This document shows positions 1 through 7,419 of a stretch of DNA of 10,131 bases, in pieces. Positions within the stretch are counted from its first letter, which is position 1. Every line of letters begins with the position of its first letter. Source of the DNA: DATKEU01 sp036493295 (GTDB taxonomy: Bacteria; Myxococcota_A; Polyangia; Fen-1088). Location: assembly GCA_036493295.1 (NCBI GenBank), contig DASXQB010000157.1:1-10131 (forward strand), in the 5' to 3' direction. The position numbers were made by a program, and so were the translations under genes. The notes below the pieces were generated by a model, which worked only from the letters and a program-made list of their open reading frames with translations, was not told the origin of the DNA and did not search any database.

Positions 1-683
1 CGATGATCGTGGTCAGCGCGCTGGCGGTGCTGCTGCGGAATCAGGTGCGGCCCCGAGGCATGCGGCGACTAGGGTTGCCCTGTCACTTGACGGGCAGCGG
101 GATGGCGTTCCCATGGCGGGTGCTGCGCGATGCGCCCGAGATGGAGGCCAATCTCGTCGAGGATCTGGTGATGGGCATCGAAATGGCGCTGCGCGGACAA
201 CCTCCGCTGCTGTGTTCTGCGGTGCAAATTGCCAGTGAATTGCCGGACGAAAACCAGGCCGGCATGACGCAGCGTCGACGATGGGAACACGGTCAGCTGC
301 TGACGCTGCGCACGTACGTTCCGCGGCTGTTGCTGGCGGGCCTGCGCCGTGGCCGGGCCGACTTGTTCGCCATCGGGCTTGATCTGATGGTCCCGCCGCT
401 GGCGTTGCTGGTGGCGTTGCAATTGTCATTGGTGGCGTCGGCCAGTGGTCTGGCGTTGGTCGGTGTGACGTCGTCGACGCCGGCGCTGCTGGCGATCGCG
501 GGGCTGGCGGCCGTCGGTGCGGCGGTGGGCGGCGCGTGGTTGCGCTTTGGCCGACGCGCCTTGCCGGCGCGCGGGCTTCTGTTCGTGCCGTTTTATTTGC
601 TGTGGAAGATTCCTCTTTACGCCGCGCTGCTGGTCCGCCGCCGCCAGCGCACCTGGGAGCGCACCGCGCGCCGCCAGAGTTAG
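1..683 (+). CDS. Family 2 membrane glycosyltransferase, C-terminal part (5' end outside window)
   Basis: This is the last 226 residues or so of a processive-type or CESA-like GT2 enzyme, which transfers sugars from nucleotide-sugar donors at the inner membrane. Counting from the ATG at base 3, an acidic 'VEDLVMGIEM' segment (D54, the usual Glu-Asp acceptor-site motif) is followed by QRRRW at residues 90-94, the QxxRW signature. The C-terminal half holds about three hydrophobic segments (roughly 121-150, 158-180 and 188-212), ending in a basic tail. The nucleotide-binding N-terminal domain with its DxD motif is missing, so the ATG at base 3 is probably an internal methionine and the gene begins before the window. 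It converges on the kinase gene with only 13 bases between stop codons. GT2 membership is clear from the motifs; the sugar and acceptor cannot be read. It may belong with the polysaccharide genes further right, although they are separated by an opposite-strand pair. Confidence 0.88.
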   Translation, partial: MIVVSALAVLLRNQVRPRGMRRLGLPCHLTGSGMAFPWRVLRDAPEMEANLVEDLVMGIEMALRGQPPLLCSAVQIASELPDENQAGMTQRRRWEHGQLLTLRTYVPRLLLAGLRRGRADLFAIGLDLMVPPLALLVALQLSLVASASGLALVGVTSSTPALLAIAGLAAVGAAVGGAWLRFGRRALPARGLLFVPFYLLWKIPLYAALLVRRRQRTWERTARRQS

Positions 684-696
684 TCCACCGGATCAG

Positions 697-2397
697 TCAA
701 CGCCGCGCCTCCGCGGCCCGCTCGGCGCCGACCGCGGTGGTGGCTCCTGGTGAAACACCCGCTCGCGGCGATCGCGAGACCCAATATCCCAGCGTCAACG
801 CCGCCGCCAAACCGACCACTGTCAGCACGGCCTTTTGGATGGGGCGGATGGCCAGACGGCGTGGTTTGTCCCACCCTTGCGGCTCGGAATACGCGTTCAG
901 GACCACGGTTGGCGCCAGCCCACGCACGCCCGGTTTGGTGGGAACGGTCAGCGCATCGGTGAAGGGATCGTCACCCATGGTGGGAACCACGATCGGCTCA
1001 CTTGGTGGGCGCTCCGCCGTGCCGAACAAGGCCCTGGCGCGCCGTCGTCGGTCGGCCAGGGTGTCGCCGAATTTCTTCTGCACGTGCTGGCGGACGTCGT
1101 CGGGTGTGGCTTGCAGGCCGGCCTCGCTGGCAGCCAAAAACAGCGCGCGCGCCATCTCGTCCGCGCCGGCGAATCGTCCCTCGCGCGAGCGGCAGAGGGC
1201 GCGCAGGCAGATGTTGTCCAGCGCCGTTGGGCTGCCGAACGTGCTGGGCGCGGGGATGTCCCGCTTCATCACTTTCAACACCGTCTCTTCGTAAGAGGCG
1301 TCAGCGAACAGCGCTCGGCCGGTCAGCGCTTCCCACATCACCGCGCCGGCGGCGAACAGGTCCGTGCGGGCGTCCAGCGGCTGGCTACAAAGTTGCTCGG
1401 GCGCCATGTAACGTGGTTTCCCCCAGTTGGCTGCATGATCGGCCGCCGCATCGTTGCTGGTCAGGCGCGCGCTGCCAAAGTCCGTCAGACGGGCGACTCC
1501 GTCAGCGCCGATGAGCAAATTTTGTGGCGAGACATCGGCGTGGATCAGGCCGACGGGCCGCCCATCGTCGTCCGTTCGCGAATGGGCGTGCGCAAGCGCG
1601 CGCAGCAGATCCAGCATCAACGCCACGGTTATCGGCGCCGGCGGTCGCCCGCCGTCTACCAGCCAGTCGCTCAATGTTGCTCCGTCGACGTAATCCAGAA
1701 CGAGATAAGGTTGCGTCTTGTACGTCCCGACATCGACCACGCGCTGTATGTTCGGGTGATCGACCAGTCCGCTGACCCGCGCCTCGCGCTGAAACGACGT
1801 GACCGCGTGCGCTGAGTGGACGTGCTGGCGGACCACTTTCAGGGTGAAGAGACGTTGAAACCCGCCCGCACCCACCCGCCGGCACAAATAGCTGGAGGCC
1901 ATTCCGCCTTGGCCCAGGCGCAGCGCGACCTGGTATTCGCCAACCCGAAATGGCTTGGCCGCGCTTTCGGTCGCCTTTTCGTCGCCGCCCGCCGCTTGGA
2001 CGACTTCGGTGTTGAGATTGAGCGCGTCGCTCTCGCTGGGGGGATTGCCCAACGGCTTCACGGGCGCCGCCGGTTCGACGATCACCAGAATTCCTCGGCC
2101 GCACAACGCGGTCAGGTGGCGCAGCGCCGCCGTCGCCGGCAGCAGCGACAGACGGATGATCTCGGCCACCGTCCGCTGCCCGTCGGTCAGGCCCAACAAG
2201 GATCGTTCTTCCTGACGCAGCATGGGCAGCGCGACGCTGGAACCCGAGACCGCGCGCGCGCCCGGATGGGGCAGGCTGGATGCCCAGCGCGAGGTCAACC
2301 GTTGCGACGCCGCCAACACCGTATCGGTGCGTAACACCGGGCCACTGTCGCCGGCTCTCGCTCGTCCGGGAGGCGTTTTGTCGCTGTTTTTCTGCAT
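697..2397 (-). CDS. Membrane-anchored Ser/Thr protein kinase (Hanks type) with HAD instead of HRD loop
   Basis: Predicted 566-residue kinase that phosphorylates Ser/Thr on unknown partners. Residues about 56-109 resemble a small winged-helix-like module (LTDGQRTVAEII...LRHLTALCGRGIL). The kinase domain covers about 154-425, with a Gly-rich loop GQGG at 162-165, catalytic Lys187, helix-C Glu205, catalytic loop H286-A287-D288-V-S-P-Q-N293, Mg-binding D306-F-G, and APE at 332-334. The key catalytic residues are present, but the HRD arginine is alanine, so this is a non-RD kinase. The loop also lacks the usual hydrophobic residue after GGMA (it reads SSY). A single hydrophobic span at about 523-540 is followed by a short basic tail, placing the kinase in the cytoplasm by an inner-membrane anchor. 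I chose the ATG at 2397, 26 bases after the hydrolase stop; an in-frame TTG at 2451 would overlap that gene. Neither start has a good Shine-Dalgarno. It probably shares a transcript with the hydrolase. Confidence 0.9.
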   Translation of the reverse strand: MQKNSDKTPPGRARAGDSGPVLRTDTVLAASQRLTSRWASSLPHPGARAVSGSSVALPMLRQEERSLLGLTDGQRTVAEIIRLSLLPATAALRHLTALCGRGILVIVEPAAPVKPLGNPPSESDALNLNTEVVQAAGGDEKATESAAKPFRVGEYQVALRLGQGGMASSYLCRRVGAGGFQRLFTLKVVRQHVHSAHAVTSFQREARVSGLVDHPNIQRVVDVGTYKTQPYLVLDYVDGATLSDWLVDGGRPPAPITVALMLDLLRALAHAHSRTDDDGRPVGLIHADVSPQNLLIGADGVARLTDFGSARLTSNDAAADHAANWGKPRYMAPEQLCSQPLDARTDLFAAGAVMWEALTGRALFADASYEETVLKVMKRDIPAPSTFGSPTALDNICLRALCRSREGRFAGADEMARALFLAASEAGLQATPDDVRQHVQKKFGDTLADRRRRARALFGTAERPPSEPIVVPTMGDDPFTDALTVPTKPGVRGLAPTVVLNAYSEPQGWDKPRRLAIRPIQKAVLTVVGLAAALTLGYWVSRSPRAGVSPGATTAVGAERAAEARR

Positions 2398-2423
2398 GAG
2401 ACGAAGGGCGGATGCTGAATTTC

Positions 2424-5090
2424 TTATTGCTGGGGGGTCAGAAGAAACCAATGGGTGACGAGTTCGCTGGGAATTTCAAAAGTGGATTCACTGTCGTGCC
2501 TGGGCAAGGGCTTTTGCCAAGCACCGGCCGACGGTGAACCGTGCTCGTTTCGCTCAATCGGCCAGGCGCGCGGTGACAAAGCGGTGGCGCGCAACGGACG
2601 GGCGGTGCGCAGCGTGATGGTGCCGGCGATCGGTTGCGCCAAAAGCGGCATCTTGTCGCCGGGCGAGGCCACCACCTGGCCCACCACAGTCACCAGCATG
2701 CGCCGCGACTGGGAGATCGGCTTTCCGTCCAGGCTGGTGACGGCCACCGTGGCCTTCGGCGTGCGGATCTGGAAACGCACGTCGTGCAGGTTGATGGTGC
2801 TGCCACCGATCCAACCGGCCGCCGCCTGCGTGCGCGTGGTATCGATGGTCTGGGTTCCCTGGGCCCAATCGCGTCGCAGCTCGCCCGTGTCGGAGGTGAC
2901 CGACGTGGCGTCGGCGGCCAAGAAATCCTGCGTCGGATCGTGGACCACGGTGGCGTCGGCGGTTGGTTGGCTGCCGCCGGCCACCGGCCAGTCAGGCAGG
3001 CCGACAGTCAGTCGGCTTTGCTCGGCCAGCGTGCGAATGGCGGCGCTGGAACGCGGGCCAGTCGATTGGAAGAAGAGCTGCTGTCGATCCAGTTCCAGCC
3101 GGTATGTCTTGATGGCCTCGCGGACGTGGCGCTGCCGGTACATCACCGCGGCGGCCGGCATCAGCGCAGTCAGCGCCGGATCGGGACCGGTCGACCAGCC
3201 ATCCGGGTGCTCCGGCGTCTCGACACTCTGTTGCGAGTACCCGTAAATCATCGGGGCGTCCCAACCCTGCAGGCTGGCGATCGAGGCCACGTACAGCGGT
3301 GCCACAAAGCGATCTCGGGCCGGATACCCGACGTTCCATTCGCTGATAAATACCGGCTTGCCCACGCTGGCGGCGGCGATGTACGAGATGAAATTCGCCT
3401 CCATGTGCGGGTTGGTGCCCAGCGTTTCTGGGTTGCCGTAAGCGTGAACGTCGATCACGTCACCGATGCGCAAAGACGCCACGCTGGCCAGATCTTCGTC
3501 GCCCCAATAGCTGGTCCCGGCGACCAGACCTTGAAAGCCTAGCTGGCGCAGGTTCGCGGTGGCGCGCCGATAAAAACGCGCTTCGAGATCCGCCAGGACC
3601 ATTTTCGCCGGGCCGGGCTCCCACGTACGCAAGGCGTCCGATGCCGAGATGTGCAAAGTCTGGGCGGTGGTCGCCGCCAGCGCTTCGAACATTTTCTGGT
3701 GCGCGGGATTGCCTTTATCCGCCAGCATCAGATTGCCAAAGTGAGAGGTCAGATCATCTTCGTTGGTGACCAGCACGCCCAGCACGGCCGGATCGTCGGC
3801 GATAGCGACGCCTGTATAGCGGTTCACGCGCCCCAGGTACTGGCGGGCGAATTCCTGTTCTAACTGTTCCAATCGCGGGTTGACGTAATCGAATCCGCGG
3901 CCGGTGGGCTCGCTCTTCGCCACCTCGTCAAAGCCACCGATGCCGTCGCCGACGCGAAAGGTTCGCCCCACGTGCAGATCCAACCAGACGTAGACGCCTT
4001 CGCGACGCAGGCAATTGATCCACCAGTCCAGACGATCCAGCGCGGCGTCGTCCAGCTGCTGCGTGGTTTGGCCGGCGGCGAAAACATTGGGCGAGACCCA
4101 GGCCGAATCATGATGATGAATGCGCACCAGGTTGTATCCCAGCGCGGCGATGCGCCGGGCCTGGTTCGCCACCGCGTCCTTCGAGCCGTAAAAAAGCGCG
4201 TAGGCCTGAACGTTGGTGCCCCAAAAGCGCGCTTCGGTCCCGTCGGCGAAAACCAGCCGATCGCCTTGCGCGTGCACACGCCCGTGCCGGCCGGCTGGTC
4301 GATCGCCGTCGGACAGAAAACTGACGTCGACCGGCCAGCGATCCCATTCCAGCGTCGGGCCGTGCCAGTCGGGCCCGCGCGCGGCGCCGTACCGTTGGTC
4401 GTCGGTGAGACGGCGGACGGCGCCGTCGGGCGCGCGCACGGTCATGGTGAATTGCCGCTGTCCCGGTTGTACGTCACTGCCCAGTAGAAACGCCCGGATC
4501 TGATTTTTGTTGCCGCGCTCGAAGACCAGCTGCTCGGGCCGGTGATCGAAGGCGACGCGGACAGTCTGGTTCTTTCGGGCGGTCCAGGAGAACGCACGCG
4601 CATCGGTGGCAATTTCCGGTGGGCTGCCTTGCGAAAAAGCCGGGGCATCCAACGCAAGATGAAATTCAATAGCGCCCCCGATAATGTCGTGCAGCGGTCG
4701 CGTCGCCTTGATCGAATAGCTGTAAACCAGCGTCTGGGCGTCGGACGGGCGCACTTGCAAATCGATTGTCACGCCGAGATCAGCGACGGTCAGAGTGAAC
4801 GCCGCCAACGCTCCCGGCGGCGCCACCGCAGGTCGGGCGTCGACGCCCACCCAGCGCCAACCCTGACCCCAGAAGAGATACTGAAACGTCAGCACGTCGG
4901 CGAAGGCATAACGCAGCCGGCCTGCGCCGTCGGCGCCGCATTCGATGGTCCAGCCCGCTGAATCGCGCAGGGGACCAGGATCGCTTGTCGGGCGCGCAGA
5001 CGGGGTGGCCGTTGCCGCCTCGTCTGCAGCCAGCGGCGAGGCCAATGCGGCCAGCGCGATCAGGCCGAGGCCGGGAGTGTTCAGAGGCAT
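2424..5090 (-). CDS. Exported clan GH-A (GH5-like) glycoside hydrolase
   Basis: Predicted 888-residue secreted hydrolase acting on a beta-linked glycan, polymer unknown. The start at the ATG gives a hydrophobic N-terminus ending near LAA-DEA, a plausible signal peptide, although it has no Lys/Arg before the hydrophobic stretch. An in-frame TTG at 5135 would add 15 residues including a Lys. Residues about 45-235 look like a beta-sandwich. A TIM barrel follows at about 280-640: FADGTEARFWGTN (280-293), VRIHHH (322-327), LDLHVG (370-375), proposed acid/base in TNED (E444), DVHAY (H549, Y551), and proposed nucleophile in ISEWN (E584). This spacing fits clan GH-A. The last 150 residues or so appear to be another beta-rich domain. 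It heads a two-gene unit with the kinase and is divergent from the glycosyltransferases, which suggests trimming or turnover of the locus's own polysaccharide, much as PslG works in the Psl locus; this role is an inference. GH5 is the best guess, but other clan A families are possible. Confidence 0.85.
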   Translation of the reverse strand: MPLNTPGLGLIALAALASPLAADEAATATPSARPTSDPGPLRDSAGWTIECGADGAGRLRYAFADVLTFQYLFWGQGWRWVGVDARPAVAPPGALAAFTLTVADLGVTIDLQVRPSDAQTLVYSYSIKATRPLHDIIGGAIEFHLALDAPAFSQGSPPEIATDARAFSWTARKNQTVRVAFDHRPEQLVFERGNKNQIRAFLLGSDVQPGQRQFTMTVRAPDGAVRRLTDDQRYGAARGPDWHGPTLEWDRWPVDVSFLSDGDRPAGRHGRVHAQGDRLVFADGTEARFWGTNVQAYALFYGSKDAVANQARRIAALGYNLVRIHHHDSAWVSPNVFAAGQTTQQLDDAALDRLDWWINCLRREGVYVWLDLHVGRTFRVGDGIGGFDEVAKSEPTGRGFDYVNPRLEQLEQEFARQYLGRVNRYTGVAIADDPAVLGVLVTNEDDLTSHFGNLMLADKGNPAHQKMFEALAATTAQTLHISASDALRTWEPGPAKMVLADLEARFYRRATANLRQLGFQGLVAGTSYWGDEDLASVASLRIGDVIDVHAYGNPETLGTNPHMEANFISYIAAASVGKPVFISEWNVGYPARDRFVAPLYVASIASLQGWDAPMIYGYSQQSVETPEHPDGWSTGPDPALTALMPAAAVMYRQRHVREAIKTYRLELDRQQLFFQSTGPRSSAAIRTLAEQSRLTVGLPDWPVAGGSQPTADATVVHDPTQDFLAADATSVTSDTGELRRDWAQGTQTIDTTRTQAAAGWIGGSTINLHDVRFQIRTPKATVAVTSLDGKPISQSRRMLVTVVGQVVASPGDKMPLLAQPIAGTITLRTARPLRATALSPRAWPIERNEHGSPSAGAWQKPLPRHDSESTFEIPSELVTHWFLLTPQQ

Positions 5091-5365
5091 CTTGTTTGTT
5101 TGGAAATCACCCGTTGACACAAAAGTCACAACCAAGAGAAGAGCGAATAATTAATTACCCGTCTTATAGTCACTTTGCTGAAAGACGATGCATGGGTTTT
5201 TGAAAATGCTACAAATCGATGTCGATATTTAAAAAATTCAGCGCCACGCGATCGTCCGGTTCGTTTGTCGATACTATATCTGAACCGAACGGCAAGAGGT
5301 CGTCGACGGAAAATCGTGGTTCAGTGGATCAGTTGTTGGTTGAAGGAAATGGTCAGGGTGGTGGG
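5091..5365. promoter_or_regulatory. AT-rich divergent intergenic region between hydrolase and glycosyltransferase operon
   Basis: This is the only long noncoding stretch in the window and must drive both the leftward hydrolase-kinase pair and the rightward glycosyltransferase operon. Bases 5141-5240 hold 33 G or C out of 100, far below the flanking genes. It contains a perfect 10-base palindrome, TAATTAATTA (5148-5157). A -10-like TATAGT sits at 5165-5170 on the plus strand and overlaps TATAAG on the minus strand (5163-5168), but neither has a convincing -35 at 16-18 bases. A 6-base inverted repeat, CGGTTC (5257-5262) and GAACCG (5282-5287), brackets TACTATAT. The regulatory role rests on gene orientation and base composition; exact promoters are not determined. 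Confidence 0.6.
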
Positions 5366-6607
5366 ATGGACAGAGATGAGCCCATCAAGGTCGCTTACGT
5401 CGTCAATCAATATCCGCACGTCAGTCACAGTTTTATTCGTCGCGAAATTGTCGCGCTGGAAAAGCAAGGCGTCGCGGTGATTCGTTTCTCCATCCGTCCA
5501 CCGGCGGTCGAGCCGGTCGACGCCGCCGACAAGGCGGAACAGCAGCGGACCCGGGTGCTGCTGCGCGCCGGTCCACTCGGCCTTCTGCACGCGCTGATGA
5601 TCGCGGCGCTACGCTCGCCGCCGGCGTGGTTGGCGGCGGCGCGCGGGGCCGTGCGCCTGGGCCGGCGTTCCGAGCGTGGCGTTCTTCGCCACCTGGTCTA
5701 TCTGGCCGAAGCTTGCCTCCTGCTGCAATGGCTGCGCGAAGAGGGGCAGGTGGTCCACGTGCACGCGCACTTCGGCACCAACCCCGCGGCGGTGGTGATG
5801 CTGGCGCGCATCTTGGGCGGCCCACCGTACAGTTTTACGATTCACGGCCCCGAAGAATTTGATCACCCCGCCGAGCTGTCGCTGCACGAGAAGATCGCGC
5901 ACGCCGCGGCCGTGGTGGCGGTCAGCGAATTTGGGCGCAGCCAGATCTACCGCTGGATCGCCCACAGTGATTGGCGCAAGGTGCACGTCGTTCGCTGCGG
6001 CGTCGACGCGGCTTTCCTGGCCGCCGGTCCGCAGGCGATGGCCGACACCCAGCGATTGATTTGCGTGGGCCGGCTGTGCGAGCAGAAGGGCCAGCTCTTG
6101 ATCTTGGAGGCGGTCGCCTTGCTAGCCGCTGAGGGCGTGTCGTTCGAGTTGGTGCTTGCCGGCGACGGTCCCATGCGTGCGGCCATCGAAAAACGCCTGC
6201 GTGAACTGGGTTTGCAGTCGCGCGTGCGCATCACCGGCTGGCTGAGCAACGACGACGTCCGCCGCGAGCTGCTGGAGGCGCGCATTCTTTTACTGCCCAG
6301 TTTCGCCGAGGGCTTGCCGGTGGTGTTGATGGAGGCGCTGGCCCTGGGCCGGCCCGCCATCAGCACCTATGTGGCCGGCATCCCCGAGTTGATCCTACCC
6401 GGCGAAAACGGCTGGCTCATCCCCGCCGGCTCCGTGCCGGCGATGGTGGCCGCCATTCGCAGCGCGCTGGCCACGTCGCCCGAAGTTCTGCAACGCATGG
6501 GGCAGCAGGGCGCCGCTGCCGTGGCCGCCCGTCACGACGCCAACGACGAAGCAGCGCGACTGGCCGGTTTGTTTCGCCGCACAATCGAAGAAGGAAGAGC
6601 CGCATGA
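5366..6607 (+). CDS. GT4-type (GT-B fold) glycosyltransferase
   Basis: Predicted 413-residue cytoplasmic retaining glycosyltransferase that would add a sugar from a nucleotide-sugar to a lipid-linked or growing glycan. The N-terminal half begins IKVAYVVNQYPHVSHSFIRREI, typical of this family, and includes HAHFGTNPAAV and FTIHGPEEFD (His160). The C-terminal half has VGRLCEQKG (R236, K241), LAGDGPMR, and the EX7E motif EGLPVVLME (E315 and E323), then a GIPELI donor-binding segment. I chose the ATG at 5366 because AGGGTG lies five bases upstream and the family motif starts just after it. The frame stays open back to an ATG at 5219, but those 49 extra residues are low in family likeness, lie in AT-rich DNA and lack a Shine-Dalgarno. 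Its stop overlaps the next start in ATGA. It is first gene of the rightward operon. Family assignment is firm; donor and acceptor are unknown. Confidence 0.92.
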   Translation: MDRDEPIKVAYVVNQYPHVSHSFIRREIVALEKQGVAVIRFSIRPPAVEPVDAADKAEQQRTRVLLRAGPLGLLHALMIAALRSPPAWLAAARGAVRLGRRSERGVLRHLVYLAEACLLLQWLREEGQVVHVHAHFGTNPAAVVMLARILGGPPYSFTIHGPEEFDHPAELSLHEKIAHAAAVVAVSEFGRSQIYRWIAHSDWRKVHVVRCGVDAAFLAAGPQAMADTQRLICVGRLCEQKGQLLILEAVALLAAEGVSFELVLAGDGPMRAAIEKRLRELGLQSRVRITGWLSNDDVRRELLEARILLLPSFAEGLPVVLMEALALGRPAISTYVAGIPELILPGENGWLIPAGSVPAMVAAIRSALATSPEVLQRMGQQGAAAVAARHDANDEAARLAGLFRRTIEEGRAA

Positions 6608-7419
6608 CCGCTCCGGTGTCGGCGCTGAAGCAACCGTTTCCGGTGTGCGACCTTTTGGGGATGTCACTGGCCTGTGCGGACAGCGCGGGCGTTCTGCAGC
6701 ACCTGTTCGCCTCGCTGGCGGGCGGCAAAGGCGGCTGGCTGGTCACCGCCAATCTGGATTTCTTGCGCCGCCACGCCCGCGACGGTGGGATTCGCGATCT
6801 GTACGCGGCGGCCGATCTGCGCGTCGCCGACGGGATGCCGCTGGTTTGGGCGGCCCGCCTGCAAGGTCAGCCGCTGCCCGAGCGTGTGGCCGGGTCGTCG
6901 CTGGTTTGGCTGATCGCCGAACGGGCCGCTGCCGAAGGAAGGTCGTTGTTCTTTCTGGGCAGCGACGCCGCCACCATCGATCGCGCGCTCGGCGAGCTGC
7001 GACGGAGGTGGCCGACGCTGGTGGTGTCGGGACAGTCCAGCCCACAAGTGGATCGCGAGCCGACGGCGGCGCAGCTTGAACCGCTGCGCGCGGCCATCAT
7101 CGGCGCTCGTCCTGACATCGTCCTGGTGGGGATGGGCTCGCCCAAGCAGGAGAACCTGATCCGCGCGTTGCGATCGGACTTACCTTGGGCCTGGATGATC
7201 GGGGTGGGCGTCAGCTTCAGCTTCATCGCCGGCGACATGCGGCGGGCGCCGCGCTGGTTGCAGCAGACGGGCCTGGAATGGATGTGGCGTCTGGCGCAAG
7301 AGCCACGCCGGCTATTTCGTCGCTATCTCGTCGACGATCTGCCGTTCGCCTTTGAGCTGTTCGGCCGAGCGGGGCTGCACCGGTGGCGGCTGTGGCGGCA
7401 GGGACGGACGCCGTCATGA
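6604..7419 (+). CDS. WecG/TagA/CpsF-family glycosyltransferase (GT26)
   Basis: Predicted 271-residue enzyme of the family that transfers N-acetylmannosamine, N-acetylmannosaminuronic acid or a related sugar to an undecaprenyl-linked acceptor, usually as an early step of a surface glycan. Visible signatures are VTANLDFL (T48, N50), ADLRVADGMPLVW (D76, at the place of the family's proposed catalytic base), PERVAGSSL (R94), FFLGSD, VGMGSPKQE (Q182), the GVGVSFSFIAGDMRRAPRWLQ segment (200-220), and the family's C-terminal LEWMWRLAQEPRRLFRRYL, which is basic and probably membrane-contacting. Length matches the family. In PERVAGSSL, a serine stands where an aspartate is common (GsDL). ATGA overlaps at both ends tie it translationally to the GT4 gene upstream and the lipoprotein downstream. 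Family is certain; the exact sugar is not readable. Confidence 0.94.
   Translation: MTAPVSALKQPFPVCDLLGMSLACADSAGVLQHLFASLAGGKGGWLVTANLDFLRRHARDGGIRDLYAAADLRVADGMPLVWAARLQGQPLPERVAGSSLVWLIAERAAAEGRSLFFLGSDAATIDRALGELRRRWPTLVVSGQSSPQVDREPTAAQLEPLRAAIIGARPDIVLVGMGSPKQENLIRALRSDLPWAWMIGVGVSFSFIAGDMRRAPRWLQQTGLEWMWRLAQEPRRLFRRYLVDDLPFAFELFGRAGLHRWRLWRQGRTPS

Noticed and set aside
711..737. Possible terminator hairpin (two CCGCGG copies around CGGCGCCG) near the convergent gene ends
   Set aside because: It lies inside the kinase coding end, has no T-run on either strand, and such GC palindromes are expected by chance here.
835..1815. Plus-strand open frame of 326 codons across the kinase gene
   Set aside because: It lies antisense to the kinase domain, has no recognisable domain and no ribosome binding site, and is explained by GC-rich codon structure.
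2634..3542. Plus-strand open frame of 302 codons inside the hydrolase gene
   Set aside because: It is antisense to the TIM-barrel coding region, with the low-complexity Arg/Gly/His content of a shadow frame.
5114..5151. TTGACA at 5114 with AATAAT at 5146 as a plus-strand promoter
   Set aside because: The spacing between the hexamers is 26 bases, too long for a sigma-70 type promoter.
5165..5179. Sigma-54 type -24/-12 element around TTGCT at 5175-5179
   Set aside because: The -12-like TTGCT has no GG at the required distance upstream.
5175..5480. Small 101-codon plus-strand frame overlapping the GT4 start
   Set aside because: It overlaps the GT4 coding sequence out of frame, has no Shine-Dalgarno and no recognisable features.
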